Made by a program: the position numbers and the translations under genes. From contig JAUIKF010000004.1 in NCBI GenBank assembly GCA_030430575.1, positions 149,636 through 213,635 of the forward strand: DNA of 64,000 nt, given 5' to 3'. Source of the stretch: Bacteroidia bacterium (lineage in GTDB: Bacteria > Bacteroidota > Bacteroidia > J057). Below, one piece after another: positions 53,954-62,693 of the stretch; positions within the stretch are counted from its first letter, which is position 1; each line of letters starts with the position of its first letter. Under the pieces are notes generated by a model. It had not been told where the DNA came from. It saw nothing but the letters and a program-made list of their open reading frames with translations, and did not search any database.

Positions 53954-55087
53954 TCAGGCCAATATTTTTATGATCTCCACATTATTTCTTGCTTCTGCCA
54001 ATGAAAGCGCTGTATGCCCTTCTGACGCTATATTTTTATCCGCTCCTTGTTCTAAAAGCGCTTTGGTAATCTCAATATGTCCCATTTCCGCAGCCCTATG
54101 CAATGCTGTGAACCCTCTATAATCTTGTGCATTCACGTTTCCTTTGTAAGAAATCAATAGGTTCAGATGGGCCAATTTATTGGATTGAACGGCACTCATA
54201 ATTGGGGTGGCACCTTCCGTTGATAGGGTGTTGGGGTCAGCACCCGTTTCGAGTAGGTATTCCAGAATGTTGGGGTCGGTAGCCATTGCCCATTGTAAGG
54301 TAGACAAGCCATCTCCTGCTAACGCATTAATATTTGCCCCTGTTTGCAACTCTGCCTCTACTTGCGCCAAATCTCCTCTGGCAATTGCGATATGTAGTAA
54401 AGAGTGACTTCGTAAGGGGAATTCCGTTTGGTAAGCGACTTCTGACTCAAAATGTCCCAGGTGGGCCATGTTTCCATAGGTTGAGAAAGCCCACATACCA
54501 GCAGCTTCCAGATTCTCCTGAAGCGCTTTTGGAATAGGTGCAGGGACAACCTCATTCAATACATGACTGTGAATCAGGAATTTAAGAATTGCTTCTGTAA
54601 ACTTAGGGGATTCTTCTTCGGTGAATTCTCCTGTGATTCGCTGGACGATCAATTCATTATCCTTTTGCAAAGTTTCTGCGACCACAACTACCTGCCTTAA
54701 CCAGCTTCGAATAAACAGGAGCTTATTTTCATGAAAATAAATGGCCCACTTGTGTTCCATTGTTGAAGGGATGAAAAGCACACCATGTTCTAGTTTATGA
54801 TCTATGGAAAAGGAGAAATTAGTATTAATAGATTTCTGAACGAGAGGGACTTGTTGGAGAAATGTCAGTCCATCATCTTGGCTATAAGAAATCGCATTGG
54901 CAGCCATTTCCGGGTCTTTTGAAGATGAAAGCATGTGCTGTGAAATAGGCCTTAAGTCTAATAAGCGTATTCCCCAAGGGTTATCACGTGCTTCTATCCA
55001 AGGCAATTGATCGTGATTCTGTGGCCTGCTTTTCCCCTCGGGCTTTTGGCCTTTATTCCTCCCAAAAAATTTATCCCAAAGTCCCAT
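53954..55087 (-). CDS. Ankyrin-repeat protein
   Basis: A 377-residue cytosolic protein. Residues 1-210 form an unrecognised domain (LPWIEARDNPWGIRLLDLRPISQHMLSSSKDPEMA, HKWAIYFHENKLLFIRSWLRQVVVVAETL) with a SUKH- or Imm-like strand pattern. From about residue 225 there are four to five ankyrin repeats: SLLHIAIARGDLAQVEAELQTGANINA, STLQWAMATDPNILEYLLETGADPNTL, TPIMSAVQSNKLAHLNLLISYKGNVNA, TALHRAAEMGHIEITKALLEQGADKNI. Ankyrin proteins of this kind are frequent immunity partners in polymorphic toxin loci. It is the first gene of the three-gene operon. The 197-bp gap upstream shows no gene. Confidence 0.85.
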   Translation of the reverse strand: MGLWDKFFGRNKGQKPEGKSRPQNHDQLPWIEARDNPWGIRLLDLRPISQHMLSSSKDPEMAANAISYSQDDGLTFLQQVPLVQKSINTNFSFSIDHKLEHGVLFIPSTMEHKWAIYFHENKLLFIRSWLRQVVVVAETLQKDNELIVQRITGEFTEEESPKFTEAILKFLIHSHVLNEVVPAPIPKALQENLEAAGMWAFSTYGNMAHLGHFESEVAYQTEFPLRSHSLLHIAIARGDLAQVEAELQTGANINALAGDGLSTLQWAMATDPNILEYLLETGADPNTLSTEGATPIMSAVQSNKLAHLNLLISYKGNVNAQDYRGFTALHRAAEMGHIEITKALLEQGADKNIASEGHTALSLAEARNNVEIIKILA

Positions 55088-55284
55088 TTTGTTAGATATT
55101 AGTTGATTTCAAAAGAAGTGGAAATTATTCCTTATTACCATGTTGTAAACGAATCGATCTTAATATATATAAAAATGTGTATGTCTCAAGAAGGTTGGTC
55201 CTAGGCTAAAAGTCAATTGGTCCTTGAATCTGAGAATCCGATGGTTAATTTCATTAGCATATGATTGACTTTAGTTCTCCTCAT

Positions 55285-56295
55285 TTAATGCACCATCAAC
55301 GCTGACTCAATCGCCCGCACACGCGCCATCATCTCGCCAAACTGCGTGAAATCCAGGGTCTGTTGGCCGTCCGTGGCTGCCTCTTCCGGCTTTTCGTGGA
55401 TCTCCACGATAAGGCCGTCCGCGCCCGCGGCTACGCCTGCCAGCGCCATAGGGATGACGTGCCGACGTATGCCGATCCCATGGGAAGGGTCAACCACCAC
55501 AGGAAGGTGAGATTTCTCCTTCAGGATGGGGACAGCGTTCAGGTCCAGCGTATTTCTCGACGCCGTTTCAAATGTCCTAATGCCTCGCTCACAGAGGATG
55601 ACTTTCTCATTCCCATTTTTGAATACATATTCTGCCGAATATAATAACTCATCGATGCTTCCACTTATGCCTCGCTTGAGCATAACGGGTTTGTCTACTT
55701 TCCCCAGCGCATCTAATAGGTTGAAGTTCTGAGAGTTGCGTGCCCCTACTTGATAGATATCTACATAGTCAAACATCTCTTCGATCTGGCCTGCCTCCAT
55801 CACTTCTGTGATGATTTTGATGCCATGGGCTTGGCAGATACGATGAAAGCTTTTTAGGCCTTCGATGCCAAGTCCGCGAAAGGAATAAGGACTTGTTCGG
55901 GGCTTGTACACTCCGCCGCGCATAATTTTTACCCCTTGCTTCACAAGCTGTTCGACTACTTTTTCTATCTGCGCTTCGCTCTCTATGCTGCAAGGACCCG
56001 CCATGACAGATAGCCCATTTCCCCCAATCGAATCCCCGCCCCCAAGATCGATCTTTGTTCGACCCACTTTCCATTTGCTACTCACCAATTTGTGCTTGCC
56101 ACTCACGCGATGGAGGTCTTGCACCCCGTCTAATACGCCAATTTTGCGCAGGTCGAATTCCTCTTTTGTAACACAAATTAAGTAATGACCCATCTGGGTT
56201 TTTACAGGATAGACGCCAATCTTCAGGGCATCGAGTTCACGATGAATAGTGACCTTCTCGCCTGTGGTGATATGTGGATTGAGTTGTATAATCAT
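55285..56295 (-). CDS. aroF: 3-deoxy-7-phosphoheptulonate (DAHP) synthase, type I-beta with N-terminal domain
   Basis: Condenses phosphoenolpyruvate and erythrose-4-phosphate, the first step of the shikimate pathway. A ferredoxin-like N-terminal domain of about 70 residues (MIIQLNPHITTGEKVTIHRELDAL) is followed by a KDOPS/DAHPS barrel: VMAGPCSIESEAQIEKVVEQL, IMRGGVYKPRTSPYSFRGLG, DIYQVGARNSQNFNLLDALG, VMLKRGISGSIDELLYSAEY, CERGIRTFETASRNTLDL and VVVDPSHGIG. It ends the trp operon, 30 bp after trpA, so the attenuator may tune flux into both the common pathway and the Trp branch. Confidence 0.95.
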   Translation of the reverse strand: MIIQLNPHITTGEKVTIHRELDALKIGVYPVKTQMGHYLICVTKEEFDLRKIGVLDGVQDLHRVSGKHKLVSSKWKVGRTKIDLGGGDSIGGNGLSVMAGPCSIESEAQIEKVVEQLVKQGVKIMRGGVYKPRTSPYSFRGLGIEGLKSFHRICQAHGIKIITEVMEAGQIEEMFDYVDIYQVGARNSQNFNLLDALGKVDKPVMLKRGISGSIDELLYSAEYVFKNGNEKVILCERGIRTFETASRNTLDLNAVPILKEKSHLPVVVDPSHGIGIRRHVIPMALAGVAAGADGLIVEIHEKPEEAATDGQQTLDFTQFGEMMARVRAIESALMVH

Positions 56296-56325
56296 GATAA
56301 TTGCGGTTAACCAATAGGGGATTGT

Positions 56326-57087
56326 TTAAGCGGTAATATATTGGACAAATTGTTTGCTAGCTGCGGCGACATCTCCCTGCCCTTTTAACGATTTGATGAA
56401 AGCGGATCCAATAATGCCCCCATGGGCATGTCGCTGGACCATGGCCAGGTCTGCTGGGGTGGCTATATTAAATCCCACAAGAATGGGGTTCGTCACAGGG
56501 AGGGTTTTTAACTGCTCCAAATAGTGATTTGCCTGCTTCAATCCCCCAATGTTTCCTGTGGTACTTGATGAACTCACGGCATAGATGAAGCTCGTACTCA
56601 ACTCGTCCACTTTTTTTATTCGCTCTATAGGAGTTTGTGGGGTAATTAAAAACACAAGACTTATGTCATACCGTTCAAAAATGTGTTGATAATGGTGCTC
56701 ATAATGCGCTAGGGGTAAGTCAGGAAGGATAAGGGCATCTACGCCTACGGCTTGGGCTCGTTGGCAAAATCTTTCTACTCCAAATTGTAGAACGGGGTTA
56801 AAATACCCCATCAAGATTTTGGGTATTTCAGGTGTACAATCCGCCAATTGGTCGAATATGCGTTCGATGGTGATCCCATTTGCTAAGGCAATGGAATTGC
56901 TTTTCTGTATTGTAGGCCCATCGGCGATGGGGTCAGAGTAAGGGATGCCAATCTCTACCATATCAACTCCTGCCTCATGCAAGGCATTGACAATGTTGGG
57001 GAGGGCATCCAACGTTGGGTAGCCCGCTGTGCAATAAATATTGAGCAGCCCATGCGGTTTTTTCTCCAATGTTTCCTGAAGGGTCAT
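56326..57087 (-). CDS. trpA: Tryptophan synthase alpha subunit
   Basis: Cleaves indole-3-glycerol phosphate to indole, which passes through a tunnel to TrpB. Catalytic Glu and Asp lie in VDMVEIGIPYSDPIADGPTIQ and ALILPDLPLAHYEHH. GYFNPVLQFG, FIYAVSSSSTTGN, LVGFNIATPADL and GGIIGSAFIK follow as in the family. The 253 residues are slightly short but complete. The ATG overlaps the trpB stop by 4 bp. Confidence 0.96.
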   Translation of the reverse strand: MTLQETLEKKPHGLLNIYCTAGYPTLDALPNIVNALHEAGVDMVEIGIPYSDPIADGPTIQKSNSIALANGITIERIFDQLADCTPEIPKILMGYFNPVLQFGVERFCQRAQAVGVDALILPDLPLAHYEHHYQHIFERYDISLVFLITPQTPIERIKKVDELSTSFIYAVSSSSTTGNIGGLKQANHYLEQLKTLPVTNPILVGFNIATPADLAMVQRHAHGGIIGSAFIKSLKGQGDVAAASKQFVQYITA

Positions 57088-58250
57088 ATGTCCAAGTATT
57101 TGAGGTAGGTCTGCAAGTCTTTGTCGCCTCGCCCACTGAGATTGATGATGATTCGGTCTTTTTTACTGAGGTCCATTTTGGATAAATAGGCCACTGCATG
57201 GGCGGACTCTAGGGCAGGAATGATACCCTCTTTTCTAGTAAGAAGGGCTGCGGCCTCCAGAGCTTCCTGATCCGTGATGCTCACATAGTTGACACGGCCT
57301 GCTTGATGCAGGTGGGCATGCCAGGGACCGATGCCCGGATAGTCTAGCCCAGCAGAGATGCTATGAGGTTCTATGACCTGCCCATCCAATGTCTGCATCA
57401 GGTAGGTCATGCTGGCGTGCAGTACGCCTGGCGTCCCTAAGGCAAGGGTTGCCGCTGATTTGCCTGAATCCAGCCCTTCACCTGCCGCTTCAACCCCAAT
57501 GAGCCTGACGTCTTCTTTATCCAAAAAGTGATAAAATGCGCCAATCGCATTGGATCCACCTCCCACACAAGCGATGATATGGGACGGGTTGCCTTGCATT
57601 TGTTTTTGTATTTCCAGGGAAATAATGGATTGCAGACGAGCTACCAGGTCTGGGTAAGGATGTGGTCCCACTACTGAACCAATGATATAATGGGTATCCG
57701 TCGGATGATTGATCCAGTCACGAATGGCCTCATTGGTGGCGTCTTTCAGCGTTTTACTTCCAGAAGTAGCTGGGCGCACTTCCGCCCCCAGCATTTTCAT
57801 GCGCGCTACATTGGGAGCTTGACGACGAATGTCTTTTTCTCCCATGTAGACAATGCATTCAAGGCCCATCAAGGCGCAAGCTGTTGCCGTAGCAACTCCG
57901 TGCTGGCCTGCCCCAGTCTCCGCAATAATGCGTTTCTTCCCCAGGCGCTGTGCCAGTAGAACTTGTCCCAAGGTGTTGTTCACCTTATGGGCCCCTGTAT
58001 GGCACAGGTCTTCGCGCTTAAGCCAAATTTCTGCACCGTAGTATTCGCTCAGCCGCTTTGCCAAATAAAGGGGGGTCGGCCGTCCTACATAGTCTTTCAA
58101 TAGTCCTGCGAGGGCTTCCTCGAAGTCTGGCGCAGAGATGATCTCAAGGTAATTCTCTTTCAATTCCTGTATATTGGGGTAGAGCATCTCAGGGATAAAA
58201 GCCCCCCCAAATTCTCCGTAAAATCCTTGGGTATCGACTTGGTATGTCAT
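57084..58250 (-). CDS. trpB: Tryptophan synthase beta subunit
   Basis: A PLP enzyme of 388 residues that joins indole and serine to make tryptophan. GEFGGAFIPEMLYPNIQEL, GRPTPLYLAKRLSE, LKREDLCHTGAHKVNNTLGQVLLAQRLGKKRIIAETGAGQHGVATATA with the catalytic Lys in HKVN, the PLP phosphate loop CVGGGSNAIGAFYHF, and GLDYPGIGPWHAHL are all present. This is the classical TrpB1. Overlaps trpF and trpA by 4 bp each. Confidence 0.97.
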   Translation of the reverse strand: MTYQVDTQGFYGEFGGAFIPEMLYPNIQELKENYLEIISAPDFEEALAGLLKDYVGRPTPLYLAKRLSEYYGAEIWLKREDLCHTGAHKVNNTLGQVLLAQRLGKKRIIAETGAGQHGVATATACALMGLECIVYMGEKDIRRQAPNVARMKMLGAEVRPATSGSKTLKDATNEAIRDWINHPTDTHYIIGSVVGPHPYPDLVARLQSIISLEIQKQMQGNPSHIIACVGGGSNAIGAFYHFLDKEDVRLIGVEAAGEGLDSGKSAATLALGTPGVLHASMTYLMQTLDGQVIEPHSISAGLDYPGIGPWHAHLHQAGRVNYVSITDQEALEAAALLTRKEGIIPALESAHAVAYLSKMDLSKKDRIIINLSGRGDKDLQTYLKYLDI

Positions 58251-58879
58251 GTCTTGCGTATTTGATGGATCAATGTCCTTGTTTTTTCGATGTCTTTGAG
58301 GGCAGGGGAAATTTCTAGTTTGCTATTGGCATCTATGCCAGCCATGCCTGGCAGGTGCATTGTCTTGATGACCTGGATGTCTTCTGCCGAGATGCCGCCA
58401 CTTAAGAAGTAGGGAGTTGGATAAGGGTAGCTTTGCAACAGCCACCAATCGAATTGCTTCCCACTACCGCCATATTGTGACGTCCGGGTATCGAATAAGA
58501 AAAAATCAACAACGGAGGTATAGGGTGCTAGCTGATCTAGGTCAAAGGCTTCATCCACCGCAAAGGCTTTGATGATGCCTATTCCTTGTTCGCGTAGCGA
58601 AGCACAATACGCAGGGGGGTCAGCCCCATGTAATTGAGCAAAAGAGAAACCGTAGTTAGCGCAAATTCGTGTGGCCGTTTCTATTGCTTCATTGACAAAT
58701 ACCGCAACAGGTGATATACCTGGAGAAATGGATCCCAGCGCATCAGGGAGCATGGATTCAGTGATATATCTGGGTGATTTAGGATAAAAAATAAAGCCCA
58801 TCAGGTCAGGGGCCAATGCGCTTACCGCTTGGATATTCTTTGGCTCTCGCATGCCACATATTTTTACCTTTATTTTCAT
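58247..58879 (-). CDS. trpF: Phosphoribosylanthranilate isomerase
   Basis: Catalyses the Amadori rearrangement of phosphoribosylanthranilate. The ATG at 58879 is chosen because MKIKVKICGMREPKNIQ is the family start with the catalytic Cys at residue 8 and because it gives a 4-bp ATGA overlap with trpC; an in-frame ATG 11 codons upstream is inside trpC. LMGFIFYPKSPRYI, FAQLHGADPPAYC, the catalytic Asp in VDFFLFDTRTSQYGGSGKQFDW and FLSGGISAEDI follow. Confidence 0.94.
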   Translation of the reverse strand: MKIKVKICGMREPKNIQAVSALAPDLMGFIFYPKSPRYITESMLPDALGSISPGISPVAVFVNEAIETATRICANYGFSFAQLHGADPPAYCASLREQGIGIIKAFAVDEAFDLDQLAPYTSVVDFFLFDTRTSQYGGSGKQFDWWLLQSYPYPTPYFLSGGISAEDIQVIKTMHLPGMAGIDANSKLEISPALKDIEKTRTLIHQIRKT

Positions 58880-59667
58880 CCCTTCATGACCTCCTTGACC
58901 AGTCGCGCACACGCCTCTTCAGGGTGGGCATGTTGCATGAAAAATCCTCCGATAAGGAATCCCTGATAACCAACCTGCTTGAGACGAAGGATAGCATTAG
59001 CATCAGATAGTCCACTCTCACTCACCCTGATAAAGCCATCAGGGATGTATTCAGATAAGGCGACGCTTGTCTCGATGTCGGTCGAGAAGTCGTGGAGGTT
59101 TCGGTTATTCACCCCGACCAGATCCACATGAGGATTCACATGGCTATCAATTTCGTCTTTATTATGCACCTCCAGCAAGACCTCCAATCCAAGGGTTTTG
59201 GCGAAGGCTGCCAACTGGCGACACAATTCTGCTTCAATCGCTGCGGCAATAAGGAGGATACAATCTGCCCCGATACTTTTTGCTTCAATAATTTGGTATT
59301 CAGAGACGATGAAGTCCTTTCGTAAAATGGGGCAGTAATTGTATTTTCGGGCAATTTCTACGTCATTGCTACTCCCTGAGAAGTACTTCGTATCGCTCAG
59401 CACACTCAGCGCAGATGCCCCTGCCTGCATATAGCCGATGCTCAATTGTTCCACATCGATATAAGGATTGATAGCGCCCTTGCTGGGAGAAGCTCGCTTG
59501 ATCTCGGCGATGATGCCGACCTTGTCTTCTCTTTGGAGATAGTCGCACATGGAGACTGAAGGGGTTTCGAAGAAAATACTCCGTTCCAAAAGCTTTACAG
59601 GCCGTAATACTTGCGATTCAGTGATCTCTTTGCGCTTAAAAGCGATGATTTCGTTTAGGATACTCAT
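58876..59667 (-). CDS. trpC: Indole-3-glycerol phosphate synthase
   Basis: A TIM-barrel enzyme of 263 residues that closes the indole ring. GIIAEIKRASPSKGAINPYID with the catalytic Lys, GASALSVLSDTKYFSGS, CPILRKDFIVSEYQIIEAKSIGADCILLIAA, DLVGVNNRNLHDFSTDIETS and VSESGLSDANAI, GFLIGGFFM match family blocks. It is separate from TrpF here, unlike the fusion in enteric bacteria. Overlaps trpD and trpF by 4 bp. Confidence 0.96.
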   Translation of the reverse strand: MSILNEIIAFKRKEITESQVLRPVKLLERSIFFETPSVSMCDYLQREDKVGIIAEIKRASPSKGAINPYIDVEQLSIGYMQAGASALSVLSDTKYFSGSSNDVEIARKYNYCPILRKDFIVSEYQIIEAKSIGADCILLIAAAIEAELCRQLAAFAKTLGLEVLLEVHNKDEIDSHVNPHVDLVGVNNRNLHDFSTDIETSVALSEYIPDGFIRVSESGLSDANAILRLKQVGYQGFLIGGFFMQHAHPEEACARLVKEVMKG

Positions 59668-60653
59668 AGCGTTAATAGGGTTTTTAGTACATTTTGGGCT
59701 CTCCCACTGAGTAGAGATTCTTCAGCGAGTGCAATGCTTTCTGTCAAGCTCAAATCTGGCCGTGCGCAGCTGATCGCCATGCCGCTATTGGCGGCGATGA
59801 CTGCATTTTGTGCTACAGTTCCCTTTCCAGATAAGATCTGTTGAAATTTCTTGGCGGCTTCTTTGACAGTGGCGCCTCCATAGATGGCTGTTGGCGGTAA
59901 AACTTGCGATCCCAGGTCTTGGGGACTTAAGACCTGCTCAGAATTGGGGCTTAGTACTTTGACGGCCGAGGTAAGGCTGATTTCGTCATATCCATCCAGC
60001 GCGTGAACGATTCGAAAATCAATGGATGTTTCCTGATAGATGTAGTGATAGAAACGCAGCAGTTCCAACGAAAAAACCCCAACCAATTGTTTTTGGGGCC
60101 TTGCAGGGTTCACCATCGGGCCTAGCATATTGAAAAAAGTAGGGACCCCCATCGCTCTGCGAATAGGTGCTACAACTTTCATCGCAGGATGGAATAAGGG
60201 GGCATGGAGGAAGCAAATTCCACTTTGCTCCATTTGCCGTTTCAACTGATCTGGATTGGAGGTGAATGTATACCCGAGGTATTCCATTACATTGGATGAT
60301 CCACAAGCAGAACTCACCGCATAATTGCCATGCTTGACTACCTTTACGCCTGCTCCTGCTGTCACAAAAGAGGAGAGCGTAGAAATGTTAAAGGTATCCT
60401 TCCCGTCTCCACCTGTCCCACAAAGGTCTATCGGGTCAAAATCAGTCAAATCAATTGGAATGCTGAGTTCAAGTAAGGCTTCTCGGAACCCACTGAGCTC
60501 GTCCACGGTGATGCCTCGGAGCCGAAAGACGGCTAGAAAAGCTGCCACCTGATAAGGCTCAAATTGCCCAGCAGAGATTTCATGTAGAAGCCTTTGGGAC
60601 TCCTCACGACTCAAGGTATTGTGGGCAAATAGGTATTCTAATGTCTCTTTCAT
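59664..60653 (-). CDS. trpD: Anthranilate phosphoribosyltransferase
   Basis: Transfers phosphoribose from PRPP to anthranilate. The 329-residue protein has the GTGGD PRPP loop at residues 79-83, then KDTFNISTLSSFVTAGAGVKVVKHGNYAVSSACGSSNVMEYLG and FLHAPLFHPAMKVVAPIRRAMGVPTFFNMLGPMVNPARP, the anthranilate and magnesium sites. It is not fused to TrpG. ATGA overlaps join it to trpG upstream and trpC downstream. Confidence 0.97.
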   Translation of the reverse strand: MKETLEYLFAHNTLSREESQRLLHEISAGQFEPYQVAAFLAVFRLRGITVDELSGFREALLELSIPIDLTDFDPIDLCGTGGDGKDTFNISTLSSFVTAGAGVKVVKHGNYAVSSACGSSNVMEYLGYTFTSNPDQLKRQMEQSGICFLHAPLFHPAMKVVAPIRRAMGVPTFFNMLGPMVNPARPQKQLVGVFSLELLRFYHYIYQETSIDFRIVHALDGYDEISLTSAVKVLSPNSEQVLSPQDLGSQVLPPTAIYGGATVKEAAKKFQQILSGKGTVAQNAVIAANSGMAISCARPDLSLTESIALAEESLLSGRAQNVLKTLLTL

Positions 60654-61219
60654 CTTGCCTGGTGAATAAAGTTGTTGATCATGCGCTCCCCTTCAGTGGT
60701 CATAATGCTTTCTGGGTGGAACTGAACCCCATAAGCTGATTTTCCTTTGATGGAAAAGGCCATGATATCGCCTGCTTCATCCTCGGCAGTTACCTCTATC
60801 TGATCAGGCAGCGCTTCCTGGCTCACCTTCCACGAATGATAGCGGCCCGCAGTGAATTGTGGGGGGATCCCGTCAAAAATTTCAGAATCGTTTTTATGAA
60901 AAATGGGCGTGCTCACGCCATGATAGACCCTGTCCATATTTTCCAGGCGAGCCCCTTGCTGTTCGGCAATCCCTTGATGTCCCAGGCAGATGCCGAGCAT
61001 CGGCCGCTTGCCAAGAAGGGCCGCAATAATCTGAGGCATATTGCCTGCTTCCGCTGGAATTCCAGGCCCTGGCGATAGGATGATCCGGTCAAATCGAGAA
61101 GCTTCTTCCGCCGTGATATGGTCATTCCTATGCACCTCGTGGCCTACACCGAGTTGCCGAAGGATATGTACCAGGTTATAGGTAAAGCTATCGTAGTTAT
61201 CGAGTACCAAGACATTCAT
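60650..61219 (-). CDS. trpG: Anthranilate synthase component II (glutamine amidotransferase)
   Basis: The 189-residue amidotransferase subunit supplies ammonia to TrpE. VLDNYDSFTYNLVHIL, LSPGPGIPAEAG, the nucleophilic Cys78 in LGICLGHQGIAE, and YGVQFHPESIMTTEG with the catalytic His and Glu are all seen. It might also serve PabB, but its place between trpE and trpD with 4-bp overlaps on both sides points to tryptophan synthesis. Confidence 0.96.
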   Translation of the reverse strand: MNVLVLDNYDSFTYNLVHILRQLGVGHEVHRNDHITAEEASRFDRIILSPGPGIPAEAGNMPQIIAALLGKRPMLGICLGHQGIAEQQGARLENMDRVYHGVSTPIFHKNDSEIFDGIPPQFTAGRYHSWKVSQEALPDQIEVTAEDEAGDIMAFSIKGKSAYGVQFHPESIMTTEGERMINNFIHQAR

Positions 61220-62631
61220 ATGTTTTCAGCTTTTTGAATGGCGCTGCGCATGGCAGCTACTTTATTATCTACTTCTTCTAATTCGCCTTGTGGACTGCTT
61301 CCTACGACTACGCCAGCGCCAGCCTGATAAGTCAGGACATTATTTTTGCTCAAAACAGACCGAATGATAATGGCGTGGTTGACCGATCCGTCAAATCCAA
61401 AGAAGCCGATGGCTCCGCCATAAAAATTTCGCGGCCCTTGCTCATTGGCATCGATGATCTGCATGGCGCGGTATTTTGGGGCACCAGACAAGGTGCCTGC
61501 GGGAAATGTGTCTGCAAAAATCTGCAAGCCCGTGCGGCCTTCCATTACCTCGCCACTGACCTTACTGACCATATGGATCACGTGGGAGAAATACTGAATC
61601 TCGGCACACTCCTTTACCTCCACCTTGTCCGTATTTCTGGAGAGGTCATTCCTGGCCAGATCGACCAGCATAATATGCTCTGCATATTCTTTTGGATTTT
61701 CCTTCAACTTCACTGCCGCCTTTGCGTCACTTTCCGCATCTCCTGTCCTGCGCACCGTGCCTGCGATGGGGTCGATGAAGGCATGGCCATCACGCACCTG
61801 CAATTGGGATTCAGGCGAAGACCCAAAGATCTTAAAGTTGCCATAGTCAAAATAGAAGAGATAAGGGCTTGGATTTACATTGCGAAGGCTTCGGTATACG
61901 TTAAAATCATCCCCTTTGAATGGCTGTTGGAATTCCCTGGAAAGCACCACCTGAAACACATCTCCTCGCTTACAGTGTTGAATGCCTTTCTCGACGGTGG
62001 CCATGAATTCCTGAGGTGTACTGGTACTCGCTTCAACGCCTGTGGTACGGAAGGAGAATTGAGGGATTCGCTGAATGCCAATCAGTGCTTTGATGCGTTC
62101 GATATCGGGATCATCCTCTGGCAAGGGCTGGGTATTGTGCTTGACGATATAGAGCTCATTCTTGAAATGATCGATGGCGATCACAAAGCGAAATAGCTGA
62201 TATTTCAAGTCTGGGTTGGCTTTGTTTTCGGCCTGCTTTTCAGCAAAATCTATGTCTTCAAAATACTGAGTGGATTCAAATGAGGAATAGCCAAATAAGC
62301 CACTTGTGTGGAAAGGCAAGGAATTAGGAACTGCTTCAAAGTGATTTAAAAAATCTTGAAATGCATGAAAGACAGCCTGTCCTTTTTCCTCACTACGCGT
62401 CTGCTGCGCTTCATAAGGGTAGTGGAATGAATAGTGATTTCCTGTAGCTTCGAATCCTGCAATTGGATCTAGACAGATGAAGCTCAGGCTGTCAGCCTTT
62501 GAATGATAATCAGAACTTTCTAGCAGCAAGCTATTCGGAAAGTGATCCCGCAGATTGAGGTAGATGCCTACTGGCGTCATCGTGTCTGCCAGGATGCATT
62601 CGGAAGTGGTATGGAGATAATGTTTTTTCAT
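61216..62631 (-). CDS. trpE: Anthranilate synthase component I
   Basis: Converts chorismate to anthranilate with TrpG. The 471-residue protein keeps the feedback-binding LLES motif at residues 36-39 (SLLLESSDYHSK), so allosteric inhibition by tryptophan is expected as well as attenuation. The chorismate domain has CKRGDVFQVVLSREF, PSPYLFYFDYGNFKIFGSSPE, FIDPIAGTVRRTGD, MLVDLARNDLSRN, FPAGTLSGAPKYRAMQII and RNFYGGAIGFFGFDG. First structural gene of the operon; the attenuator terminator ends about 10 nt before its ATG. Confidence 0.97.
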   Translation of the reverse strand: MKKHYLHTTSECILADTMTPVGIYLNLRDHFPNSLLLESSDYHSKADSLSFICLDPIAGFEATGNHYSFHYPYEAQQTRSEEKGQAVFHAFQDFLNHFEAVPNSLPFHTSGLFGYSSFESTQYFEDIDFAEKQAENKANPDLKYQLFRFVIAIDHFKNELYIVKHNTQPLPEDDPDIERIKALIGIQRIPQFSFRTTGVEASTSTPQEFMATVEKGIQHCKRGDVFQVVLSREFQQPFKGDDFNVYRSLRNVNPSPYLFYFDYGNFKIFGSSPESQLQVRDGHAFIDPIAGTVRRTGDAESDAKAAVKLKENPKEYAEHIMLVDLARNDLSRNTDKVEVKECAEIQYFSHVIHMVSKVSGEVMEGRTGLQIFADTFPAGTLSGAPKYRAMQIIDANEQGPRNFYGGAIGFFGFDGSVNHAIIIRSVLSKNNVLTYQAGAGVVVGSSPQGELEEVDNKVAAMRSAIQKAENI

Positions 62632-62644
62632 TTTTGAGCATAAA

Positions 62645-62673
62645 AAAAAGGCCTGCGAGAAGCAGGCCTTTTT
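62645..62673 (-). terminator. trp attenuator terminator (3:4 hairpin)
   Basis: Arms AAAAAGGCCTGC (62645-62656) and GCAGGCCTTTTT (62662-62673) are perfect 12-bp complements around a 5-nt loop. On the minus-strand transcript the stem is followed by a run of eight U (from A at 62642-62649), an intrinsic terminator. It ends only 10 nt before the trpE ATG, so it controls entry to the operon. The promoter-proximal arm plus loop carries UGCUUCU, which can pair instead with AGAAGCA at the end of the leader ORF. Confidence 0.9.
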
Positions 62674-62693
62674 CTATTGTTATGTACAAACGG

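Noticed and set aside
61288..62196. 302-codon open frame antisense to trpE
   Set aside because: trpE is unmistakable on the other strand; the antisense translation has no family features.
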